Below, piece by piece: positions 49,710 through 57,442 of a stretch of DNA of 64,000 nt. This DNA is from Azospirillum griseum. Lineage in GTDB: Bacteria > Pseudomonadota > Alphaproteobacteria > Azospirillales > Azospirillaceae. Below the pieces are notes generated by a model. It made no database searches and had not been told where the DNA came from. It saw nothing but the letters and a program-made list of their open reading frames with translations. The DNA is taken from the NCBI RefSeq assembly GCF_003966125.1, contig NZ_RXMA01000029.1, positions 1-64,000 on the forward strand, read 5' to 3'. Position 1 is the first letter of the stretch. Each line of letters begins with the position of its first letter. The position numbers were made by a program, and so were the translations under genes.

Positions 49710-51374
49710 ATGAACGTCGTCCTGCTGCTGGCGCGGCTCGGGCCGATGCCGTTGCGCCGTCTTGTCTTCGGCGCGGCGGTGTCGGCGTTGAGCAGCGCCG
49801 TCGTGCTCGCCATCGTCAACCGGGCCGCCCAGAAGATCGCCGAGACCAAAAGCGACGTCGTCGATCTGTGGATGGCGGCGCTCTTCGTCGTCTGCGTGCT
49901 GCTCTACACCGCGTCCGAAAGCTGGATGGTCGCCCGCATGGGCGCGGACATCGAGGAGGCGATCGACGGCGTTCGCGTGCGCCTTCTCGACCGGCTGCGC
50001 CGGGCCGATCTGTGGAAGCTGGAACGGTTCGGCGAAACACCGCTGTTCGACAGCATCACCCAAAGCTGCCAGATCGTGTCGATGAACTCGCAGTTCCTGG
50101 CGCTGTCGCTGCGCTCGGCCCTGTTGATCGTCGCGGTGCTGGTCTACATCGCCGCGCTGTCGCCGCTGGCCTTTCTGCTGATCGCCGCGCTGATGGCGGT
50201 GGGGGCGGTCAGCTATCTCCGGCTGGGCGAGGCGCTCAACGAACGGCAGGAGATCCAGAACCGCCACGAGGCCGGGCTGTTCGAAAGCGTGTCGGACCTG
50301 TTCGACGGCTTCAAGGAACAGCGGCTGAACAGCGCGCGCAGCGCCGATCTGAACGCCACCTTCGCCGGGGTGTCGGCCACCACGACCGCCGCCCGCAACG
50401 AGGTGCATCTGCACGGCTGGCAGCAGTTCGTGTTCGGTGAAACCGCCTTCAACATGATGTTGGGCGTGATCGTCTTCGTCGTGCCGAACTACTCCTCCAC
50501 CTTTGGGCAGGAGGTGGTGAAGGTGACGGCGGCGATCCTGTTCATGGCCTCGGCGGTGTTCGGGCTGATGCAGTCGATGGCGGTGATGGCGGCGGCCGAT
50601 TCCGCCGCTCGCCGCATGATCGAGCTGGAGGGCCAGTTGAACGAGCTGGCCGAACCGGCGGCCACCGCCCCGCCCTTGCCTCTGCCGGAGGATTTTCATG
50701 TAATTCGGTTGGAGGGGATCGAATACGCCTTTCCCGCCCCGGCGGGGGAGCAGAGCTTTGCCGTCGGTCCGTTCGACCTCACCATCCGTCGGGGGGAGAC
50801 GCTGTTCATCACCGGCGGCAACGGATCGGGAAAATCAACCTTCATCAAGCTGTTGACCGGGCTGTACCACCCCTTGCGCGGGCGGCTGACGGTGGACGGG
50901 CTGGAGATCGGGCCGGGTCGCCAGAACGCCTATCGCGGGCTGATGGCCACGGTGTTCGCCGATTTCCATCTGTTCGCCCGCCTCTACGGCATGGATCACC
51001 CCGACCGGGCGGAGGCCGACGCCCTGATGCGCTGGATGGAGATGGAGCGCGTGACCAGCGTGGACGGCGACCGCTTCGGGCGGCGTGACCTGTCCGCCGG
51101 GCAGCGCAAGCGGCTGGGGCTGGTCGCCGCCATTCTGGAGAAAAAGCCGATCCTGATCCTTGATGAATGGGCCGCCGACCAGGATCCGCATTTCCGCCAG
51201 AAATTTTACCGGGAGATCGTGCCGGAGCTGAAACGGCGCGGGTTGACCATCATCGCCGTCACCCATGACGACCATTATTTCGACGTGGCCGACCGCCGCC
51301 TGCACATGGAGGAAGGCCGGTTGAGCGAAATCGCCGTGCCCCGCCCGTCCGCCGGGGAAGGGGGTGCGCCGTGA
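49710..51374 (+). CDS. ABC exporter half-transporter, cyclic-peptide (PvdE/SyrD) family
   Basis: This 554-residue inner-membrane transporter fuses about six transmembrane helices (residues 1-300) to a nucleotide-binding domain (~330-545). It has Walker A TGGNGSGKST, signature LSAGQRKRLGL, Walker B PILILDEWAADQDPHFR and H-loop THDDHYF. The Walker B extension ADQDPHFR and the TH-DD-xYF ending are hallmarks of exporters of nonribosomal peptides and siderophore precursors (PvdE, SyrD). It overlaps the next gene by 4 nt (GTGA). With that gene it probably forms a heterodimer exporting the product, or an intermediate, to the periplasm. Confidence 0.94.
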   Translation: MNVVLLLARLGPMPLRRLVFGAAVSALSSAVVLAIVNRAAQKIAETKSDVVDLWMAALFVVCVLLYTASESWMVARMGADIEEAIDGVRVRLLDRLRRADLWKLERFGETPLFDSITQSCQIVSMNSQFLALSLRSALLIVAVLVYIAALSPLAFLLIAALMAVGAVSYLRLGEALNERQEIQNRHEAGLFESVSDLFDGFKEQRLNSARSADLNATFAGVSATTTAARNEVHLHGWQQFVFGETAFNMMLGVIVFVVPNYSSTFGQEVVKVTAAILFMASAVFGLMQSMAVMAAADSAARRMIELEGQLNELAEPAATAPPLPLPEDFHVIRLEGIEYAFPAPAGEQSFAVGPFDLTIRRGETLFITGGNGSGKSTFIKLLTGLYHPLRGRLTVDGLEIGPGRQNAYRGLMATVFADFHLFARLYGMDHPDRAEADALMRWMEMERVTSVDGDRFGRRDLSAGQRKRLGLVAAILEKKPILILDEWAADQDPHFRQKFYREIVPELKRRGLTIIAVTHDDHYFDVADRRLHMEEGRLSEIAVPRPSAGEGGAP

Positions 51375-53017
51375 GGCTCATCCGCTTGATCCGGCAGGAG
51401 ATCCCGCAGAATCTCCGCTCCCTGGCGATCATGACGGCGCTGTCGGCGCTGTCCACCTCCATGCTGCTCTGGGTGGTCGATCTCGCCGCCAAGGACGCGG
51501 CCAAGGGGCAGATGAGCGTCCGCCTGCTGGTGCTGTTCGCCATCACCATCACCCTGTTCGGGGTGACGCACAATTACGTGCTCGTCACCGCGTCGCAGGA
51601 TGTGGAGGGGCTGATCCACCGCCTGCGCGTGCGGCTGTTCGACGCCGTGCGCCGGGCCGATCTGGTCACGGTCGAACGGGTGGGCCGGGCCGCCCTGCAC
51701 GGGGCCTTGACCCAGGACACCCAGACGCTGGCCCGCACCCTGCCGATGCTGGTCATCGGTGGGCAGCAGGCGACGATGTTGATTTTCCTCGCTTTGTATC
51801 TGGCGTGGCTGTCGCCTCTGGCCTGCGTGATGGCCTTTGGCTTCGCCGGTTTCTCCGTGGCGCTGCGCTTTTCGCGCATGGCCGCCCTGGGGCCGCAGAT
51901 GCGCGCGGCGATGGGGGCGGAAATGGCCGTGTTCGACGGGCTGACCGACCTGCTGCGCGGCTTCAAAGAGGTGCGGATGAGCGTGCGCCGCGCCGATGGC
52001 GTGGTTGCGGACGCCGCCCGCGCCTCCGACAGCGCAAGGCGGGTCAACACCGCGATGAAGGCGCTATGGGGGCAGGAGTTCGCCTTGCTCCAGGCGTTGT
52101 TCTATGTGCTGGTCGGGTTGATGGTCTTCGTCGTGCCGCTGTTCACCACCAAATATTATGAGGTGGTGGTTCCGGCGACGATGGCGGCGCTGTTCATCGT
52201 TGGCCCGGTCGGCACGCTGGCCCACGTCACCCCGCTGGTGACGCAGACCGAATTCGCGCTCGCCAACATCGAAAGCATGGCGGCGCTGCTGAGCACGGCG
52301 GCGGGCGACGCGCCCGACGAGAACGCCCGCGCGCTGGACCGCCCGCCCAGCCGGATCGCGCTGCGCGACGCGGTCTTTTCCTACACCGACGCGGCGGGCA
52401 ACCCGGTCTTTTCGGTGGGGCCGCTGTCGGCGGAGTTCCACGCGGGCGAGATCACCTTCGTCACCGGCGGCAACGGATCGGGCAAATCCACCATGCTGCG
52501 CCTGCTGACCGGGTTGATGCCGATCAAGGGCGGGGCGCTGCTGGCCGATGGCGAGCCGGTGGAGCCGGAGCGGATGCAGAGCTACCGCGACCAGATTTCG
52601 GCGATCTTCTCCGACTACCACCTGTCGCGGCGGCTCTATGGCGTGGCGGATCCCGATCCGGCGCGCGCCCGTGCCCTGCTGGAACGGCTGGAGATGCAGG
52701 ACAAGGCCAGCGTGCAGGACGGGGCCTTCTCCACCGTCGCCCTGTCCACCGGCCAACGCAAGCGTCTGGCCCTGGTCGTTGCGCAGATGGAGGACAAGCC
52801 GGTCATCGTGCTCGACGAATGGGCGGCCGACCAGGACCCCCATTTCCGCCGCGTCTTTTACGAAGAGTTGCTGCCCGAGATGAAGGCCAAGGGAAAGATC
52901 GTGATCTGCGTGACCCACGATGACCGGTGGTTCGGCATGGCCGACCGCGTCTATCACATGAACGAGGGGCGGATCGAGGTTGGGCGGATCGGCCCGGAAC
53001 CGGGGGGAGCGGCATGA
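51371..53017 (+). CDS. Second ABC exporter half-transporter, cyclic-peptide (PvdE/SyrD) family
   Basis: This 548-residue protein has the same layout as the previous one: about six membrane helices in residues 1-290 and a nucleotide-binding domain at ~315-530. It has Walker A TGGNGSGKST, signature LSTGQRKRLAL, Walker B PVIVLDEWAADQDPHFR and H-loop THDDRWF. It starts at GTG 51371, overlapping the upstream stop (GTGA), and its own stop overlaps the next ATG (ATGA). The tight translational coupling suggests equal stoichiometry and a heterodimer. Both ATPase sites keep their catalytic motifs, so neither partner looks degenerate. Confidence 0.94.
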   Translation: MRLIRLIRQEIPQNLRSLAIMTALSALSTSMLLWVVDLAAKDAAKGQMSVRLLVLFAITITLFGVTHNYVLVTASQDVEGLIHRLRVRLFDAVRRADLVTVERVGRAALHGALTQDTQTLARTLPMLVIGGQQATMLIFLALYLAWLSPLACVMAFGFAGFSVALRFSRMAALGPQMRAAMGAEMAVFDGLTDLLRGFKEVRMSVRRADGVVADAARASDSARRVNTAMKALWGQEFALLQALFYVLVGLMVFVVPLFTTKYYEVVVPATMAALFIVGPVGTLAHVTPLVTQTEFALANIESMAALLSTAAGDAPDENARALDRPPSRIALRDAVFSYTDAAGNPVFSVGPLSAEFHAGEITFVTGGNGSGKSTMLRLLTGLMPIKGGALLADGEPVEPERMQSYRDQISAIFSDYHLSRRLYGVADPDPARARALLERLEMQDKASVQDGAFSTVALSTGQRKRLALVVAQMEDKPVIVLDEWAADQDPHFRRVFYEELLPEMKAKGKIVICVTHDDRWFGMADRVYHMNEGRIEVGRIGPEPGGAA

Positions 53018-53745
53018 CCGGGACGCCGTGGCTCCACCGTTTCCGCCCCGTCGTCGCCCCGCGCCGCACCCTGGTGTGCTTTCCGCACGCCGGGGCGGGG
53101 GCGGCGCTGTACCGCGATTGGGACCAGCACATCGGGCGGGGGGACGAACTGTTGGCTGTCCGCCTGCCGGGGCGGGAGAACCGTTTCACCGAAGCCTGCG
53201 CGACCGACGCGGCGGCGGTCGCCCTGCCGCTGTGCGACGCGCTGATCCGGCTCGACCGTCCGCTGGTGCTGTTCGGTCATTCCTTGGGGGCGGCGCTGGC
53301 CTACGCCACCGCCCGCGCGCTGATCGCGGCGGGGCGTCCGCCCGAACGGCTGGCGGTGTCGGGACGGCGCGCGCCGCAGGTCCCGTTGCGCCGACCGCAC
53401 ACCGCAAGCCTGGACGACGACAGTTTCCGCGCGCGGATTCGCACGATGGGTGGCACCCCGCCGGAGGTGCTGGCCTGCGACGAGTTGATGGATCTGGTGG
53501 TTCCGATGCTGCGCGCCGATTTCATCCTGTCCGACGGCTTCGCCGACCCCAACCCGTCCCCCTTGGCGATTCCCCTGCTGGCCTTTGCCGGAATTGGGGA
53601 TGCCGAGGTTGCGGTGGAGGATGTCGCCGCCTGGGAACGGGTGGCGGGGGCCGGATTCGCCCTGCACCCATTGCCCGGCGACCATTTCTTTTTGCACCAG
53701 CACCGACAGAAAATTGTTGAAACCATTCTTCCGCTCGCGTTTTAG
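53014..53745 (+). CDS. Type II thioesterase (NRPS/PKS editing)
   Basis: This 243-residue alpha/beta-hydrolase of the GrsT/TEII family removes mis-primed groups from carrier domains. It shows FPHAGAGAALYRDW at the N-terminus, the RLPGRENRF segment, nucleophile elbow GHSLGAA near residue 91 and a catalytic His in GDHFFLHQH near the C-terminus. The ATG at 53014 overlaps the upstream stop (ATGA) and is preceded by GGGGGGAG. As the last gene of the operon it supports a working NRPS-PKS pathway. A house-keeping role may matter here because one T domain lacks its own A domain and one PKS module lacks an AT. Confidence 0.94.
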   Translation: MTGTPWLHRFRPVVAPRRTLVCFPHAGAGAALYRDWDQHIGRGDELLAVRLPGRENRFTEACATDAAAVALPLCDALIRLDRPLVLFGHSLGAALAYATARALIAAGRPPERLAVSGRRAPQVPLRRPHTASLDDDSFRARIRTMGGTPPEVLACDELMDLVVPMLRADFILSDGFADPNPSPLAIPLLAFAGIGDAEVAVEDVAAWERVAGAGFALHPLPGDHFFLHQHRQKIVETILPLAF

Positions 53746-53942
53746 GCACATGCTGATCCATTGCATCCATCATTGCGCCGCTGCCGATTTGACGATCACC
53801 CGTTCATTCGTTAGCCCATATCAGGACACCGCCGGTTCCGGCCGTCGGCGTTCCCACGCGGGCCGTCCCCTCGGGGCCGTCACACACCGCGCGCCGGTTC
53901 GGTGCGCGGGTTTCACCAGTGTAGTTTTGGGAGCACCAACCG

Positions 53943-54614
53943 ATGGTCATTAAGAAAGACCCGCCGACCGGCGACGGCGCTGCGCCGTCCACGCCGGATC
54001 CGGTGGTCGAGACGACCGCCGCCGCGCCGGAGGCCGCCGCCCCCGCCGTGGCGGAGAGCGTCGACGCCGCCGCGTCCGAGGCCGCCCCCGAAGCGGTCGC
54101 GTCCGAAGCCACGGTGGACGGCGAGCGCGCGCGCCACGCCCACACCGTGATCCGCAACCATGTGCTGCTGTCCGCCGCCGCCGGGGTGATCCCGGTGACG
54201 TTCGTGGACACCGCCGCCGCCGCCGTCGTCCAACTGCGCCTGCTCAAGGAGCTGTCGGACGTCTATGGCGTCAGCTTCCGCGCTGACATCGGCCGCTCCG
54301 CCGTGGGCGCGCTGCTGGCCAGCGTCACCCCGGCGCTGCTCAGTGGCGGGTTCCTGGGATCGACGGTGGTCAACGCGGCGCTCAACCGCGTTCCGGTGGT
54401 CGGCACGGTCACGCGTCTGGCCACCCAGCCGCTGTTCAACGCCGCCTTCACCTACGCCTTGGGCAAGGTGTTCCAGCAGCACTTCGCCTCGGGCGGCACG
54501 TTCCTGACCTTCGACCCGGAGAAGGTGAAGACCTATTTCCGCGAGAAGTACGACGAACTGCGCCGCCGCAAGGGCGTGGTGCCGGACGCGGCCCCCGAGG
54601 CCGTCGCGGCCTGA
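53943..54614 (+). CDS. DUF697 family protein
   Basis: This 223-residue protein has a disordered Ala/Glu/Pro-rich N-terminus (residues ~1-58). A DUF697 domain follows at ~60-185: HTVIRNHVLLSAAAGVIPVT, VQLRLLKELSDVYGV, then the glycine-rich hydrophobic LLSGGFLGSTVVN. A charged tail contains EKVKTYFREKYDELRRRKG. DUF697 domains are often linked to membrane association and found with GTPases, but no GTPase is encoded here. The ATG at 53943 lies about 200 nt past the biosynthetic operon, so it probably has its own promoter. It is followed by a small membrane protein and an SPFH protein on the same strand, likely one transcript. Confidence 0.85.
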   Translation: MVIKKDPPTGDGAAPSTPDPVVETTAAAPEAAAPAVAESVDAAASEAAPEAVASEATVDGERARHAHTVIRNHVLLSAAAGVIPVTFVDTAAAAVVQLRLLKELSDVYGVSFRADIGRSAVGALLASVTPALLSGGFLGSTVVNAALNRVPVVGTVTRLATQPLFNAAFTYALGKVFQQHFASGGTFLTFDPEKVKTYFREKYDELRRRKGVVPDAAPEAVAA

Positions 54615-54712
54615 TCCGCTGCCCGTGGATGGGGGCGGAGGCGCTGTTCGCGGCGTTTCCGCCTCCCCCATCCGTGTCACCGCCTGTCTGTCTTCCTTCC
54701 GAGGCCCGGACC

Positions 54713-54910
54713 ATGCCGATCATCTTCTCTGGCCTGTACCTGACCGCCTGCGTGGTGTGCGGCATCATGGGGCGCAACACCGTGTTCGGCTTTGTCGGGC
54801 ATTTCCTGCTGGCCCTGTTCCTGACGCCGCTGGTTGATTTCGTCATCCAGGCGGTTGGACGGCCCAGCGCCCGGATGCGCGAAAAGCTGATGTCGCTGCG
54901 ATCCCGCTGA
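54713..54910 (+). CDS. Small membrane protein, 65 aa
   Basis: This short inner-membrane protein has two hydrophobic helices (MPIIFSGLYLTACVVCGIM and FGFVGHFLLALFLTPLVDFV) joined by a GRNT turn, plus a basic C-terminus (ARMREKLMSLRSR). The pattern GRNxxFGFxGxFxLxLxLTPL is common in small uncharacterised proteobacterial membrane proteins. The ATG at 54713 has GAGG about 8 nt upstream; an in-frame ATG at 54629 would add a proline-rich non-family stretch. It lies between the DUF697 and SPFH genes, 7 nt before the latter, so co-expression is likely. Confidence 0.8.
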   Translation: MPIIFSGLYLTACVVCGIMGRNTVFGFVGHFLLALFLTPLVDFVIQAVGRPSARMREKLMSLRSR

Positions 54911-54917
54911 GAGTGCG

Positions 54918-56000
54918 ATGACCACCATTGATCTGGCCCCCCGCCCGCCGTCCGTCCTGACCCGCGCCGGGCTGTGGATGAAGCGGCACGCGATCTCCTT
55001 TTACGCGGCGATCCTCACCCTGTTGATGGCGCTGTTCGCCATCGCTCCGTCAATCTTCATCGAGGTTCCGGCCGGTCACGTCGGCGTGCTGTGGCTGCGC
55101 TTCTTCGGCGGCACCGTCACCGACCGCGTGTTCAAGGAAGGGCTGCACGTCATCTTTCCGTGGGACACCGTGACGCTTTACGACGTGCGCCTGCGCACCG
55201 ACAACCGCCGGTTCGACGCGGTGACGAGCAACGGCATGACCCTGACCGTGGAGGTGTCGGTCCGCTACCGCGTCAACCCGCCGACCGCCGGGGTGCTGCA
55301 CAAGCTGACCGGGCCGTCTTTCGCCGACACGCTGGTCCATCCCAAGGTCGGCAGCCTCGTCTATCATTTCGTGGCCCAGAACAACCCGGAAAGCTTCTAT
55401 TCCGCTGACCGCGCCGACATTCAGACCTATCTGATGACCAACGCCCGCAACGGATTTCCGGTTCCGTCCGACGCCTTCGACGTCGCGCCGGGCAATCTGG
55501 GGGAACCGATGATCCGGGTGGAGGATGTGCTGGTCAGCGGCATCACCCTGCCGCCGCTGGTTCGGCAGGCCATCGACCGCAAGATCGAACAGCAGCAGAT
55601 CATGCAGGAGTACGAGTTCCGCGTCGCCCGCGAAGCCAAGGAGCGCGACCGCAAACGGATCGAGGCGGAAGGCATCCGCGATTTCCAGGAAACCGTCGCC
55701 CACACCATCACACCGGAGTATCTGCGCCTGCGCGGGATCGAGGCGACGCGCGCCTTCGCCGAATCCGCCAACGCCAAGACCATCATCATCGGCGGGCGTG
55801 ACGGGCTGCCCGTCATCCTCAACACCGCCGACGACGCCCGACCGCACGTCGCCCCGGCGGCTCCAGCCCCGTTCCCACCGGGAGCAACCGGCGAAGCGGC
55901 GGCCCCCCGCCCCGCCAACGGCGATCCACCGGCCAACGCGCCGCCATCTGTTCCCACACCGAACCTCCCCTCCGCCACGCCGTCCACACCCGCGCCGTGA
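54918..56000 (+). CDS. SPFH/Band-7 (prohibitin-like) membrane protein
   Basis: This 360-residue protein is anchored by one N-terminal helix (residues ~28-48). A Band-7/SPFH domain follows at ~50-235: VPAGHVGVLWLRFFGG, VFKEGLHVIFPWDTVTLYDV, then LTVEVSVRYRVNP. A helical, charged stretch (EYEFRVAREAKERDRKRIEA) comes next, and a Pro/Ala-rich tail of ~65 residues. By family it scaffolds membrane microdomains or protease complexes. It starts 7 nt after the small membrane protein gene and ends 13 nt before a convergent gene. Its place after DUF697 suggests a shared membrane-organising role, but that is inference. Confidence 0.93.
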   Translation: MTTIDLAPRPPSVLTRAGLWMKRHAISFYAAILTLLMALFAIAPSIFIEVPAGHVGVLWLRFFGGTVTDRVFKEGLHVIFPWDTVTLYDVRLRTDNRRFDAVTSNGMTLTVEVSVRYRVNPPTAGVLHKLTGPSFADTLVHPKVGSLVYHFVAQNNPESFYSADRADIQTYLMTNARNGFPVPSDAFDVAPGNLGEPMIRVEDVLVSGITLPPLVRQAIDRKIEQQQIMQEYEFRVAREAKERDRKRIEAEGIRDFQETVAHTITPEYLRLRGIEATRAFAESANAKTIIIGGRDGLPVILNTADDARPHVAPAAPAPFPPGATGEAAAPRPANGDPPANAPPSVPTPNLPSATPSTPAP

Positions 56001-56013
56001 GGGGGTGGGTGGA

Positions 56014-57291
56014 TTATGGCAGCCGAGCGCCGGTGAAGGGGTTCCAGCCTTGGGCGGCCAGCGCTGCCCAGGCGGTGGCCCCCAGATGCGGGCGGCGGAA
56101 ATAGAGGAAATCGTCGGTTTTGCTGTCCGGGCCGATGGCCAGCCCGGTGGTCAGGATCGCCGACCGGGTGGCCCACAGGAACCCACCGGGGCTGATGTCC
56201 TGCAAGAGGTCGGCGAACAGCCGGTCGGCGTCGGCCTTGCGCCCGACCGCGCGGTAGGCCAGCGCGGCTTGCGCCGTGCCTTCGACCCACACGCCATCGC
56301 GGTCGTCGTTGAAATCGAAACCACCGTCCACGCCATGGGCGCGTTCGGCGTAGGCCAGCGCCGCACGCCACCCAACCGGGGCGTCGCGCAGCAGCAGCGG
56401 CCAGAGTTGCGCGTCCAGGCCGGAGATGCTCCGGCTGACCGTCACTCCGTCGGGCAGTGTGCCGACCGGGAAATGATCGCCCCCCGCAGCCCACAGCGCG
56501 TCCAGAAAGCCGCGCGCCGCCTTGGCTGGGGCCGCCCATTCCCCGCCGCCGCCCAAGCGGTCGAACAGGGCGACGAGGTCGGTGTTGTGCTCCGTCGCCT
56601 TCCAGGTCAGCGGTTGCGGGGCGTTGTCGAAGCCTTGCAGGCCGCCGTTGAAGCCGCCCGGCCCCTTGGGATCGGCGGTGTTGTCCACCACCCAGCGGGC
56701 CAGCCCCGCCGCCCCGTCGCGGAACCGCTTCTCCCCGGTGGCTTCGGCCAGGGTCAGCAGGGCCAGCCCGGCCCAGGCGACGTTTCCGGTGGCGGTCCCG
56801 ATCTGGTAGGCGTCCTCCAACCAACGGTTTTCCACCGCATCCCACCAGCCCATCGGCGGAATCGGGCGCTGCTTCTGCGCCCCGGCGCGGTAGGTGTTGC
56901 GCAGCCGGCCTTTGCGCCCGGCGCGGTCGAGGTTGGTGGCGTCCAGCAGCGCTTCGCCGATGCGCAGCGCCTGCGGGCGCTTGCCGCAGGCGTGCAAGGC
57001 GATGATTGCCAGCGCGTTGTCGTAGGTGAAGGCGGCAATCGACAGGGCCGGTTCGCTGGTCGGCCCGGCGGAAAAGGCGTTGTCGTAGCTGCGCAGGAAC
57101 ACCGATCCCGCCCCGGGAATCTCATCGACCCGCTTGGCCAGGGTGGCGCAGGTCTTGGCCGCCAGCTCGCCCCCGGCGTCAGCCCAGGCGTGCCCATCGT
57201 CCCCCGTCCACAGCAGGGCGATCACCGCCACCAGACCGCCCCACGCCGCACGGCGCAGGGTCGTTGTCGCGTTCCTCATGGCCTTCCGCAT
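56014..57291 (-). CDS. Exported alpha/alpha-barrel-like hypothetical protein
   Basis: This ~425-residue secreted protein has a signal peptide (RRAAWGGLVAVIALLW… ending GHAWA, ~40 residues). The mature part is helical and rich in Trp, Gly and aromatic pairs. Repeats such as FTYDNALAIIALHACGKR, AWAGLALLTLAEATGEKRFR and VEGTAQAALAYRAVGRKADA recall the six-hairpin glycosidase (alpha/alpha toroid) fold of glycan-active enzymes. No catalytic acid pair could be assigned with confidence. Two in-frame starts exist close together (57300 GTG and 57291 ATG); I used the ATG. It converges on the SPFH gene and has no obvious operon partner. Confidence 0.85.
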   Translation of the reverse strand: MRKAMRNATTTLRRAAWGGLVAVIALLWTGDDGHAWADAGGELAAKTCATLAKRVDEIPGAGSVFLRSYDNAFSAGPTSEPALSIAAFTYDNALAIIALHACGKRPQALRIGEALLDATNLDRAGRKGRLRNTYRAGAQKQRPIPPMGWWDAVENRWLEDAYQIGTATGNVAWAGLALLTLAEATGEKRFRDGAAGLARWVVDNTADPKGPGGFNGGLQGFDNAPQPLTWKATEHNTDLVALFDRLGGGGEWAAPAKAARGFLDALWAAGGDHFPVGTLPDGVTVSRSISGLDAQLWPLLLRDAPVGWRAALAYAERAHGVDGGFDFNDDRDGVWVEGTAQAALAYRAVGRKADADRLFADLLQDISPGGFLWATRSAILTTGLAIGPDSKTDDFLYFRRPHLGATAWAALAAQGWNPFTGARLP

Positions 57292-57442
57292 CACGGCCAC
57301 CGCCGTTTGTTCGTTTCGTTCGCAAACATGCTAGAGCGGAACGCCCAAAACCGAAACGGGTTTGACGCACCGCGTTCGTGAAACAGACGTCAGAGCGTTG
57401 CCCCGCTTCACTTTTTGTCGCTTGTTCCAGGAGGGCGACGGT

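Noticed and set aside
23939..53745. Siderophore biosynthesis cluster
   Set aside because: PvdE-like exporters suggest it, but there is no TonB receptor, no catechol or hydroxamate gene, no Fur-box-like site that I could see, and the predicted residues do not form obvious iron ligands.
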